Assembly (NCBI GenBank): GCA_045837725.1
Contig: JBEWZL010000063.1
Location: 1 to 64,000, forward strand
Origin: Vermamoeba vermiformis
Taxonomy: Eukaryota > Tubulinea > Echinamoebida
DNA: 64,000 nt
Reading direction: 5' to 3'
Below, piece by piece: positions 11,401 to 22,355 of the stretch (positions are counted from its first letter, which is position 1; each line of letters starts with the position of its first letter). The position numbers and the translations under genes are program-made. A model generated the notes under the pieces. The model was not told the origin of the DNA. It worked only from the letters and a program-made list of their open reading frames with translations, and ran no database searches.

Positions 11401-14400
11401 GAACAGCTCAAAGTACGCTCAGCTGCCAGCCTGCAAGCAAACTACTTCAATTCGTCGCTTCACGTCTGGGAGCCATTTATCGAACCCATGGTTTTCGAAG
11501 TAGGCGTAACAGGAGCACACGTGAACATCGTTAGCGAGTACTCGTTGAATGTCAACGTGACCAAGGCACTGACGCGACAAGCGCAACAAACGTACAAGAA
11601 ATGGAAAGCCGACTTCACCAATACGCCACTCAAACCCAAGCGCAAGAACATGCAAGATGCGCTGATGGGAAGGGCTGTAAGGGTCGGAGGATACCTCTCG
11701 AAAACGTGATTTTAACGATCTGTTTAGGAAATTCAAGCATTGGAAACCAGCCAGTATGCTGTGCAAAACCGCACGAACATTGACCTCGAAATGAAATTTG
11801 ACGTGAACAATGTCAACGTGGGTCAGCAAGCTGATGCTAAGACGTATCAACTCAAGGCCAAGTCTGACCCAGTTTCAATTCCTTCGGAGGTTATTCAGAT
11901 GGCAATCGCCTCGATGTAAGTATTTTATGCTCGTGCACGCTGTTACAATAGCTGACCCGTTGTAGAAAACCCGCCGGAATGAATCTGAAATGGAGCAAAC
12001 GGATCAACCTTCGCGACTATAGAACAGCTAGCAATATAGTCGCTCTAGATTTTGAAGGAGAGCCGGGACAGACCGGCATGCGATTCTACTTTGCCATCGC
12101 CGTCGTGGAGGAAATCGTAATGTATGGCTCACAAATCCGTCATGGATTCGATGCGTTGTTAACGATCTTGTAGGAATACCAAGGCAGCTATAATCACAAT
12201 TTCTCCTGCTCTCGTTATCGACAACCAACTCCTCGCAGATATGGATTACTTTATTTTCCCAGTGGGAGCAAACACCGAAATCTCGCGAGCTAAAGTTGCC
12301 AAGCAAGAGACCCTTGCTGTGCTAGACTTGCCTGTCGACAAGAATCTTCAGATAGCTATTAGAATACCAGGATTCAATAAGTGCATAAAGCTGCCGTTGT
12401 CTCCATTCAAAGCAACCAACACTGCCTTCTCTCTGATGGACGACCAGGGCAAAACATTCAAACCGAGCTACGAGCTCAGCATCGACGCTTACGGCACAGC
12501 GGTGGCAACGATCTACAGCCCGTATTGGATCATCAACAAGAGTGGCCTGCCCCTCGTATTCTGCACAAGCAAAGAGTCCAAGTCTGTTGCCCCGTTGCAA
12601 AGTAAGAGTTCGTACTTCTTGCGTTCTTATTCTAACCGCTTGATAGATCAACTCAAGCTTGACAAAGACTATCAGAGTCTGTTGTTAGGTGAAATTGAGC
12701 CACGTGAGCTGTACTTCAAGGAGTTTTTGAATGAAGCACCATTGATGCTTGCATTCCCTCAGGGTGATCCGGTACGTAGTAACCTTTCCTTCGTCCGCAA
12801 CTTTTATTTACTGTTAACAGGATTTGGTTATGCGAATGTCTGGCGGTTATGTCAGCAAGCCTTTGAGTTTGAAAGCACAAAATAGCAAGGGCTACGTGAC
12901 AGTGACAAACGAAAAGAAAGACAGCAAGTCTCAGAAGCTGTTTGAACTCGCTGTATCTGTCGAACCAGCCAAGAACAGAGTAAGTGATCGATACAGTTTT
13001 TTCCTCGCGCTAATCGTTGCGTAGTTCTGGCGTACTAAAGTCGTCATTGTCTACCCCCGATTCTTCTTTGTCAACAAGACCGCAAAGACTATTTTCATCA
13101 TGCAAGAAGGTGTCACCAAATCCTTCTCGCTCCTCCCTCAAGAGACGTATCCGTTCCACTGGCCATTCCGCAAGCCTGCCAACAAGGAGAAAGAGCGTGC
13201 CATTGCCATCAAAACAGACAACCCCAATTGCGACTGGTCCGGAGCATTCCCGATTGACGAACAGGCCAATTACTCAATTACTATGCGCACGTTAGCATCG
13301 CAAGCGCTTGGCCAATTGCGCGTGCAGTCCAGACTACGTGACGACGGCATTACGATCGTGGACTTCTACGAGACCAATGATAACCCTCTCTACTGCATTC
13401 AAAACAACTTCAGCGAACCAATCGTTGTATTCCAAAAGGTAAGAAACCCTTTCTGATACATCATTTTACTAACCTCTTCTAGGGTGGCCGAGTCCGATTG
13501 AACATCAACCCTAAGTCCATCAGCAACTGGGGCTTTGATGAACCACGTCTCGATCCTATCGTCGTGGTCGAAGTACCACGCTTGAAACAACTGTTCCAGG
13601 TCAACATGGACGTGATTACTGGCACTGAGAATGAAGAAGAGGAGGACAAGGTAAAGAATCGCTTGTGCTATCTGTACGTGTTTTTTACTCACTCACACCT
13701 TGTAGAAAAAGAAGCAAAACGTACCCGTGCAACTCCAGGTCAACGTCGAAGGCGGAGCACGAGTGCTGAGCGTGACACCTCAAACAGGTAAACCCGCTGT
13801 GCCCAAGTTAGCCGTCGAGTCCAAAGAAACATTCCGCTTCACTGTGAAGCTACGCCAGATTGGCCTGTCAGTGATCAGTCAGAAGCCTGAAGAATTGTTG
13901 TTCTTCTGCATCGACAACTTTATGTTCACCTACGTCAACTACCCCGAGAAGCGAACGCTAGAACTGTTTATTAAGGACTTCCAAGTCGACAATCAAGTCT
14001 CGTACACGCTACCTACTGCCTTGTACTCGGTAGCTGAAGCTCCGCCTCAATTCTTGCGCATGTCAGCTGTGTTCTCCAATCTCAGTAAGTCCGCGTGCTT
14101 TGATTGAAATAGTTAGCACTAACACATCTCCAGACAAATCGCTGAATCACATTCAATACTTCTCTGTTCTACTACGCGAGACGTTCTTGGCACTTGACGA
14201 ACGAACTCTTTTGAAACTTCTGTACTTCGTAGATATCACGCTTGAGACCTTGCAAAACGACGAAGATCACGAGTTTGGCATGCCTGAACTGTACGTAACT
14301 TGTAAATACATGAACGGTAGCTAATAATAATGTAGGCCTGAGAATATCATCGAAAACGTTGCAAATGACCCAATGCAACTCAACTGGGTGTTTGCTTCGC

Positions 14401-15578
14401 TCATTCACATTAACCCGATGAAGTTCCACATTACGTTCATTGGTAATCGCGACAAAACCTCTGAAAAGTCGAACATGACGAGTATTTTGTTGGGCATTCC
14501 TAAGGACTTGATTGTGAACATCGATCGTGCCCCGTTGCAACTCCGCGGTGTCATCATCGAGAATCAGCTCTCGACGCAGCAAGTCCTCGCCAGCACGTTG
14601 TTGCAGAACTTCAAGCAGCAACTCATTCGTGAGGTGTACAAACTGGTTGGATCTGCTGAATTCTTGGGCAATCCCATCGGCTTCGTTCAATCACTCGGCA
14701 CCGGTGTCAGCGATTTCTTCTACGAGCCAGCCAAGGGTGTGACTGTCAGCCCTGAAGAGTTTGCACACGGTGTTGCCAAAGGAACGTGGAGTCTTGTGAA
14801 GAACTCTATCTATGGACTGTTCAACAGCGCTTCAAAGTTCACTGGCAGTCTTGGTAGCGGTGTCGCGGTACTCTCGTGGGACGAAGACTACCAACGTCAA
14901 CGACAAGAGGACCGCCAACAGAACAAGCCAAAGCACGCCCTGGAAGGCTTTGGACAAGGATTGCTCGGTCTTGGCAAGGGCATCTTCCACGGTGTAACAG
15001 GCATCATTGCCGAGCCCATCAAAGGAGCACAGAGCGAAGGAGGCGAAGGATTCTTCAAAGGTCTTGGCCGTGGTCTCGCAGGTGTGGTCGTCAAACCTGT
15101 TGTTGGTGCATTAGATCTTGCCAGCAAAACCACCGAAGGTATTTCGAACACGACAGAACTGTTCGACAAGAAAGTGAAGAGAAAGAGACCTCCTCGTCAC
15201 TTTGCGACCAACAAACTCGAAGTGTACAACCAAGATCAAGCACACGCTGAAGATATTTTGCACTCCATTGGTCAAGGCAGACATCGCGAAGAGAAGTTTA
15301 TGTTCCGCGTTTCGCTGCCCGAGGGAATCTACATGATCACCTCAGATCAAACTATCATCGTACGCAACGGAAAGGAGAACAAGACGATCTCTCGTATGCC
15401 ATTCAGCGACGTCAAGTCAATCAGCTACGAGAACTCGATTGTGATCATCGGCTTGCTGTCTCAGACGGAACGCCAAAAGGGTATTAAGTGCAGTTCACCT
15501 GAGGACGCTGCAGCGACAGCTGAGAAGCTGAAAGTTGTCTTCAACTTGTGGCAACAGAGCCAGAAGCAACTATTTTAA
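5422..15578 (+). CDS. VPS13: VPS13-family bridge-like lipid transfer protein
   Basis: A protein of roughly 2,900 residues spread over about 28 exons, with introns of about 40-70 bases. The start gives the chorein N-terminus (MAFLKNLASSVLNSLLSNYF, then GELELTELVIKR). The middle is the long groove of repeated beta segments. Around 12.2-14.0 kb lie the beta-rich VAB-like (SHR-BD) repeats, with NKSGLPLVF. The end carries the ATG2-like C-terminal helices (SDFFYEPAKG, then KGLGRGLAGVVVKPVVGALD) and a PH-like domain finishing at FNLWQQSQKQLF. VPS13 proteins form a rod that moves phospholipids between organelles at contact sites. Length is close to the roughly 3,100 residues of yeast Vps13. No internal damage seen. 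Which paralogue it matches cannot be told by eye. Confidence 0.96.
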
Positions 15579-15682
15579 TCTTTGTTTCGGATCACATGAA
15601 ACACCAGTTTTTTGTTAATAAATTTTTACACTACCATAATTGCGTCTATAATTACAGCGAATAAACCACAAGAATAAGCTCC

Positions 15683-18133
15683 TCACTTTTTCTTGAAGAA
15701 TGACGCAATGTTAGCTTGCTTGGCAGGACCTTGCTTGCTTGCCGCAGCCTCTTCCGTCTTGGCAGAGGTCTCGCTGGGCTTTGTTTTGGCCTCTTCTTCC
15801 TCGACTGGAACTTCGACCACTTTTTCTACATTTCGCACAACTGTTGCATCGTTAGTAAATTGTGTTGACAACTAATTATGGCAGTTACCAGTATAGCCAT
15901 TCTCATCAGTGTATTCCTCAGTGACTGTAACTTTCTTCTTCATCATGCGCTTGCCAGTCGTGCTAGTGGTGCTGGTAGCAGCTTTGTTGCTCTCAGCGTC
16001 GTTTTTAACGGAGAAGAACGAATTCAACTTCTGATTCGTGTCAGTCTTTTGCTTCTTAGACTTGCGTTGAGGCTTGTTATCGTCTTCATTCTCCTTGTCC
16101 TCGTTGTCGTTGTCTTCTTTGTCGGCCTCATCGTCTTCACGCTTTCGCTTCTTGCCGCGTGACTTGGGCGCTGCTTCTTCGCTCGTTTCAGCAGCAGCTT
16201 TTTTGCCCTTCTTCGCGGGCTTTTCGGCTTTTTCTTCGACTTCCATTTCATCTTCGTCTTGCTCTTTTTTGCCCTTCTTTGTAGCCTTCTTCGGCGATTT
16301 CTCTTCCTTTTCTTTAGCTGCTTTCTTTGATTTGGCTGCAGGCTTGGTCTCCTCGGCCTCAGCGGTAGATTTCTTTGTTTTCTTGGCAGCAGGCTTTTCG
16401 GCAACCTCTTCAGCTTGCTTCTCGGCTTTGGCGGCCGATTTCTTTGTTGCCTTCTTGGGTGAAGGTGAAGCTTTGTCTTCTTTGACTGGCGAAGAGGACT
16501 TCTTGTTCTTTTTCTTCTCAACTATTTCGTGTGCACTCAACTCGTCTAATTAAATAGCAAGTTAATATAGAGAATACAAAGGACTGATTAGGCTTACCTT
16601 CATCTTCCTCGCCGCTAAGGTCCATGGCATCTTCTTCGACCTTTTTCTTCTCGGGTGTTTTCTTCTTCTCGGGAGTCTTCTTGGCTTGCTTTTCATCCTT
16701 CTTAGGGCTCTTGGCAGGAGATTTCGCGGGAGATTTCTTTTCTTCAACTTCAGCCTCGTCTTCGTCGTCGCTTTCAACTACTGCACGACGCTTCTTAGTC
16801 GGTGAAGAAGTTGCAGCCTGTTTCGACTCGGTCTTTTGAGGACTGTCTTTTTTCTTCTTGTCACTCGCTTTGACTGGCTCCTTGTTCTCGCTCTTGGCGC
16901 CGTCATCTTCTTCAGCATTCGAGCGCAATCGTCGCTTTTGTTTGCTTTCAACCGGGGTGTCATCGAGTTCAATCTCATCTTCATCCTCTCTTTTCTTCTG
17001 CTTTCTTTTCCTCGGCCTTTTTCTTCGGCGATGACTTGGCAGGTGAAGTTTTCTTAGTCTCTGTTTTAGCTGCGGCTCCTTCGGTCTGTTTGCCCGCGGA
17101 GAAAAAGCTAGAAATTCCGCCCTTCTTTGCGCTGGGCTTAGGAGCGGCCTCAGTCTTGGCTGGCGGCTTTTCTTTGGGTTGTTCCGCTGCAGCCTCGCTC
17201 TTCTTGGGCTGTTTCTCGGTCTTAGTTTTGGTCTCTGTAGTCTCAGCAGCCTTAGCTTTCGGTTTGTCATCTTCGAGCTTGTCCTTCGAGTCTTGTTTCT
17301 TGAAGAAGCTTTGAGCGGCAGCTGCTTTGGGCTTTGATCCGTCGACCACAATACGACTCTCTGAGCGTTGACTGGAAAGAATTTTTTGCGCGGTGACTGA
17401 AGCTGATTCTTCGAGGGACTTGATCTCACCCCAACTATATTATACGAAGTTAACAATATGATATTAATGATACTAAACGAGGATATTATACGTACCGATG
17501 ATCAATGTAAGGATTTTCTAAGGTGTTTGATGACTGTTGATCCAAAGAGTGCCACAAGTCACGATCAGCAGTGCATAACTGTGCGCTGTCTTCTGGCGTA
17601 CTCTCTTGAACGCTGTAAATGTGGAGCGATGTAATCGTTGAAAATGTTTTCTTGGCGTCTAGATTCGACAGATCGTGAGCGATAAGTTTGCAACAAAATA
17701 CTTTCGCGTAATTTTTAAATGTACCTTCGAGTTGTGATTTTTTTGCTAATTTAATCGATTGTGTCTTTGTTTTCTTGCTGGTTCCTGAGATGAGATAAAC
17801 GACATCCACTTTCTTGTTCTTCGAGACAAAGTCAAACAACATTCTAATAATATAATTAATATTAATACCTAAATGCATAGAGAATAATTATTATACTTAC
17901 TGCTTGGCTGCATTGAGAGGAACCTCCAAGGTAGCGCTCAACCATTTATACGTGACCTAGACAATTTAGTAGCAAGAGAAAATTGATATAAATATGATAC
18001 TCATATAATTTACAATATTATAAAAATATTCAAAGACAAAGCTAATGCAAAATCGTCTAGATTTGGATACGATCTTTTTCTCGTCAAGCACCCATTGCTC
18101 TAAGCTCTGCAAATACAATCGATCTGTAGCCAT
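15683..18133 (-). CDS. POLD3: DNA polymerase delta subunit 3 (p66/POLD3)
   Basis: Exon 1 (18133-18071) encodes MATDRLYLQSLEQWVLDEKK and splices to give KIVTYKWLSATL, which closely matches the winged-helix N-terminus of animal POLD3; VVYLISG follows. The remainder is a long Lys/Glu/Ala-rich tail. Near the C-terminus is a region like the KRxxxxKxVTExY stretch of human POLD3, then the terminal PCNA box QANIASFFKKK. Three more boxes of similar form sit in the tail: AAQSFF (17317-17300), GGISSFF (17121-17101) and QKLNSFF (16032-16012). The protein is about 700 residues, against 466 in human. The last intron (48 bases, 15889-15842) keeps the frame and hides an in-frame stop. Near 16,985-17,010 the frame shifts by one base without a visible intron. 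The protein would link Pol delta to PCNA in lagging-strand synthesis. Confidence 0.93.
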
Positions 18134-18324
18134 TTTGATTGTACTTTGAAGTGTTCAGTAAATAAAAATAGATAATAAACGGCTAACATTGTTTTTTGAA
18201 TTTTAGAGCTTTTTTGCGCGCCAAAATCGAGGTAGCACAACGGCAATTAATTGTCGGTAAACAAGCTGAAATAGCTATTTACTGAGTCTCCTAGTACATT
18301 TGATGAACTGGTCCGCGAGTACGC

Positions 18325-19973
18325 TTACACAGACCACTCATCATCATCTTCTGCGTGACCACCGCCGTGCGCGTCAATGTCGAGATCTTGACGTCTGGCA
18401 GCCATGGCAGCAGCGAGAGTGTCAGCGAGGGTTTTCTTCTTCTCGCTGCTCACGTTCTTCAAGTCGACTGGGGCGTCGCCTGAAGCTGCAACTGGGCGCA
18501 AAGAAGTACCTTGACGAATGGAGTCCAACAAACTGCCACGGTCATCGCTCACCGGCGGCAAAGTAGAGCCACTGCGCGGTACTGCAGTGCCAGTGGTCGG
18601 TGGTGGAGGTGGCGGTGCGACACCAGGCGTGGGTGGAGGGGGTGGTGTTGGAGCGACAGGTGGTGGTGGAGGTGGTGGCACAGCGCCGCCAGTTGACTCC
18701 TCGACGTGCGTGTCCTGATGACCGTAATCAGGCTCAGGTTGCGAGACAACGGTGGGCTGTGGAGGTTGTGGAGGAGGAGGAGTGTAGTGCTGTTGTGGCT
18801 GCTGAGGCTGCGGTGGAGGAGGCGGGGCGTTGACATGGACAGGTGCCACGGGTGCCACGGGCTGCGTTGGAGCAACACCAGGTTGAGGAGGAGGTGGTGC
18901 CATGCCCGAGTCAGCCAACATAGCGTCAGTAATGACGTTCATGACGTACTTGGCCGTTGCTGCGTCTTTGAGCTCGCTCTTCTTCACACCAGCGGCAGCG
19001 AACAATTGTTTCCACTCGGGTGGAATGTTATTAATCTCAAAGCCCTTGTCTGTGAAAGTGTTAATAATGCGATAGAATATCAACGCTTGATATCATCTTG
19101 CGTAGTATAGAAGTGTTTACTAACCTGGATCCCAACCAATGTGAGATTGATGACGGAAGTTGGTCGGTCCACTCAAGCTGAAGTTGGCTCCTGGCTCCTC
19201 CCTGCAATCACCAGTTAATACATATGACTCACATCGATGTAGTATGAGTACTACTTACTTCTTGAACAGCTTGGTGACGAAATCAAACGGGTTCTTTTTC
19301 TTTTTCTTCTCACCGCTCTTGCCAGATTCAGCCTTGACAGTCTTCTCGGCTTGAATGATGTTCTGCTTGGCTTGGACCTTCTGCTCAGCAGTCATATAGG
19401 GCGAGTTCTTGCAATAGAGCACCTTGTTGAAGAACTCTTTGGCTTCGCCTTCGTCCGCGAAACTCAATCCCGCAACGGCGTGATCGGTCTCAAAAGTATG
19501 GAAGAATGGAGCGGAGACTTGGTAGATGAAACCTTGATAGAATTCTTGTTCCCATACAACGGCGCGTGTCTAAAGCACGTGTAAGCGTAAAGGCGTATTG
19601 AAAAGGGTAATTATTGACTTGAAAATTCAACTAAAAAACAAATTTAATTACCTACTACACTAAAAAATACGCATAATATTATTTTGATAACGCCGTAATA
19701 TATATGATCATAATTAAAGCATTACTTACTTGAAGATTGACGAGACGCAAAAAATAAGACTTTTTGTTTGGATCGCCGCATACAGCAACAGCACCGACTA
19801 ATCCAGTATTGCACCATGCATTATTAGAAGCTATATATAACTTGGCGATAGCAGCGCTCTTGATCTAACGGAGGTAATTAGAATTCTACCGCCATGGCTC
19901 GCGTGCTACTTACTTCAGCATTGCCAAGAGCCGATCGAACAACGCCGTAGTCTTCAGTAGTAACTGCAGGCAT
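18325..19973 (-). CDS. WAS: WASP-family actin nucleation promoter
   Basis: Five exons give about 435 residues. The start at 19973 (MPAVTTEDYGVV) leads into a WH1/EVH1 domain with WEQEFYQGF and APFFHTFETDHAVAGLSFAD, close to animal WASP. A basic run (KKKKKNPFDFVTKLFKK) and a CRIB motif (FRHQSHIGWDP, after the last but one intron GFEINNIP) follow, then a long proline tract with poly-Pro runs that would bind profilin and SH3 domains. A WH2 motif (RGSLLDSIRQGTSLRPV), the amphipathic central part (TLADTLAAAM) and an acidic end with the penultimate Trp (EDDDEWSV) complete it. All parts needed for Cdc42/Rac-controlled activation of Arp2/3 are present. Usual WASP length is 430-500. Confidence 0.95.
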
Positions 19974-20445
19974 CGAGATAATTGACCTGTGTTGCTTGCT
20001 GGAGTAAAAAAAATTGATCTGAAGAATGAAATTTTATTTTTGGTTTAGCCTTTCAACCAGACCGAAAAGAAGAGCTTGAAGGTATTAATACCTTATAAAT
20101 ACCATCGCAACTACAACTTGGCTGCGACCTGATTACAAGCTTGCCTTTGCTGCGGTGCTGTTCTCCGTGTCACGTGCTCACGTACGCGTAGCTGGTATTG
20201 AACGGATCACAACGGTAATCGAGAATGCACTCTAGAGTCTACTGAGACTACAGCGCGGCGTTTGTTCGTGTTGTCCTTGAGCAAATGGAGAATGCAGTAT
20301 CGCTCCTCGTATCATTGGCAATTGTGCTGGGCATCACGCAGACGCGAGAGACCAACTAGCGAGAGTGATCTCCTAGCACAAAGGCAGGGCTCTGAAGTAC
20401 GAACAAAATGAAGTCGGTTCCATGCTCGTCGAGCTCATCAGTGCG
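19974..20445. other. spacer between WASP and FYVE-TBC genes
   Basis: No gene seen. It should contain the WASP promoter and the 3' end of the FYVE-TBC gene. Local CpG and GC are higher than average. Confidence 0.4.
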
Positions 20446-22192
20446 CTACCACCACTTGACATTGGCCAAGGCGAACTGAGCATTGTACGGGTGAAAGTAC
20501 GGTGGGAGCACAGTGCTACTGTTCCTCCTCGGACCCTCATCAAAGTCGAATTGAGTCGTGAGTGTGATCAGTTCAGTCACCACGTTGTCGTCGCCTGCAA
20601 TCTGTTGCGGCAGATCTTGCATGTACTTCATCAGATTCGTGTAGTCCAAGGCTTTAAGAGCTTCTACAAGCAAGGATTTAGAATCAAATGAATTAATATA
20701 TCGTGTATTCCAGCGTACCTTGGTGTTTGTAGAGCAATGCGAGCACGATCTTGACGGCGAAGTTGAATCCGTCGATCAAAAACATGTCCCAAACACGAAC
20801 CACAAAATTGAGCTCAAATTGTTGAGCGAATAACGTGCGTAGCCAAGACATGATAAAGACCTCCGCACTCAATTCATTGGATTCCTAAGCAAGATTATTA
20901 GCACGTGGCAGATCTGAGATCTTGGACGATTAAACTGCTTACAAAATGAGTGTTCAACTGCGGCAAGTATCTCTTCAACACCTTCTTGAATAGGTCCACG
21001 TATTCATTGGTGTGCACGAACAGTGTCTTCACTCCTAAGTGTTCCATCATGTACACAAACATCCAGTACGCGTGCTACGTAGAACTCATCAGTACGTGCT
21101 GGAATGATGTGCTAAATATAACAAACATACCTCCTCGTCTAAATAGAGGCACAATATCACGACTATATAAGACATGCCTTGTTGATAACCCACATCTGGC
21201 ATCGCGTTGTGGAAGGAGCTTAAAATATTGCGTACCGCGTTCATACTGGCGATAACTAATAAGTATGCGATGCCAAGTACTTGTTTATATACGACACTTA
21301 CGTGCTTAATCTCCAGGCAGGTCGCTCACTGAAAGTACGATCTGCATCCGTTGAGATGGATGCGGCGAGTTCAGTACTTATAGATTTGCTTAGCGACTAT
21401 TTATAATATGTTAGTACGCATACAGGTGCTTGTGACAGTTCACTTACGCTATAGTTCTTCTTTGTATCGGATAACTTGTCGGTCAAAGCTGTCCAAAACA
21501 GGGTACGCATCCGCTTTGAGATCGGACCACGTACAGCGAGTTGTGTCTTCAATGCCACGACATTCCAATTATGAACGTATGCGATGAGATCTGGCATTGG
21601 TACATTTTGTTCATTTGCGTTATTATAGTTTGTAATGCTTGATTCTGTGCCTTCTGTCTTCTCTGGCGGATTTGTTTCCGATTTCGACCGCCGTTCTAAT
21701 AAAAATCTCAATAAAGGATTAGGCAACAGAGGAGATACGAGGATAAGAAAATTATCAAGAGATTTCAGCAGCTTATTTGTTGGATCTTAAACAGATCAGC
21801 GGATCTTGAATTTGCGTAGAAGCATTATTCGCTTATTAATTAGCATTATTTAAAATATTGGTAGAGGCATACCGCACAAAAAATTGAATTGTTTTTCGAA
21901 GATCGGATCAACTTACTTATTTTATAACACTGCTCGCATATACGTTGTGGTTTGTTGTATCCTAATTCAGGCATATCTACTCTAGTCTTTGTACAGTCGT
22001 CACAGTAAATCATACCACATCTTCGGCAGTGATGCTGAAAAAATATTTTAAAATTCAATTCGAGCGAATTTATTACTTATTTATCGCGCAACATATACTA
22101 ACCTTGCGTTTAAATAGAGTGAAATTCATATTGCAGCCATGGCAAGTCGTGGCATTGGAATCTGGTTCCCAATCTGGTTTAACCACATCCAT
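20446..22192 (-). CDS. FYVE and TBC domain Rab GTPase-activating protein
   Basis: Exon 1 starts at 22192 (MDVVKPDWEPD) and with exon 2 gives a complete FYVE zinc finger: the WxxD motif (WEPD), KHHCRRCG and PQRICEQC, which bind phosphatidylinositol 3-phosphate on endosomes. After a linker with an Asn-rich patch comes a TBC domain: RGPISKRMRTLFW, the arginine-finger motif ISTDADRTF, the glutamine-finger motif GYQQGMSYI, then HAYWMFVYMME and EVFIMSWLRTLF. Both catalytic fingers are present, so an active Rab GAP recruited to early endosomes is the likely role. There are about nine exons and 450-500 residues. The end is ALANVKWW. FYVE joined to TBC is uncommon in animals and I know of it mainly from protists. 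The target Rab cannot be inferred. Confidence 0.88.
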
Positions 22193-22355
22193 TCTTACAC
22201 CAACCAAGTAAATCCTTCTACATACGACACTGCAACTTAATCGTTGTTGCGGTGCTTGTTATGGTGCTTAAGGCTCACAAAATAAATAAAAATCGTTTTC
22301 TGTTTTCTTCAAAAGAACTTTCCACGCGGACGTCAAAGCAACAGCTCGCTGCACA

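Noticed and set aside
16024-17314. Arg/Lys-rich and Ser/Phe-rich frames over the POLD3 tail
   Set aside because: They are other-frame readings of a repetitive Lys/Glu-coding tract.
18511-18833. Gly/Trp/Val-rich plus-strand frames
   Set aside because: They are the complement of the WASP proline tract.
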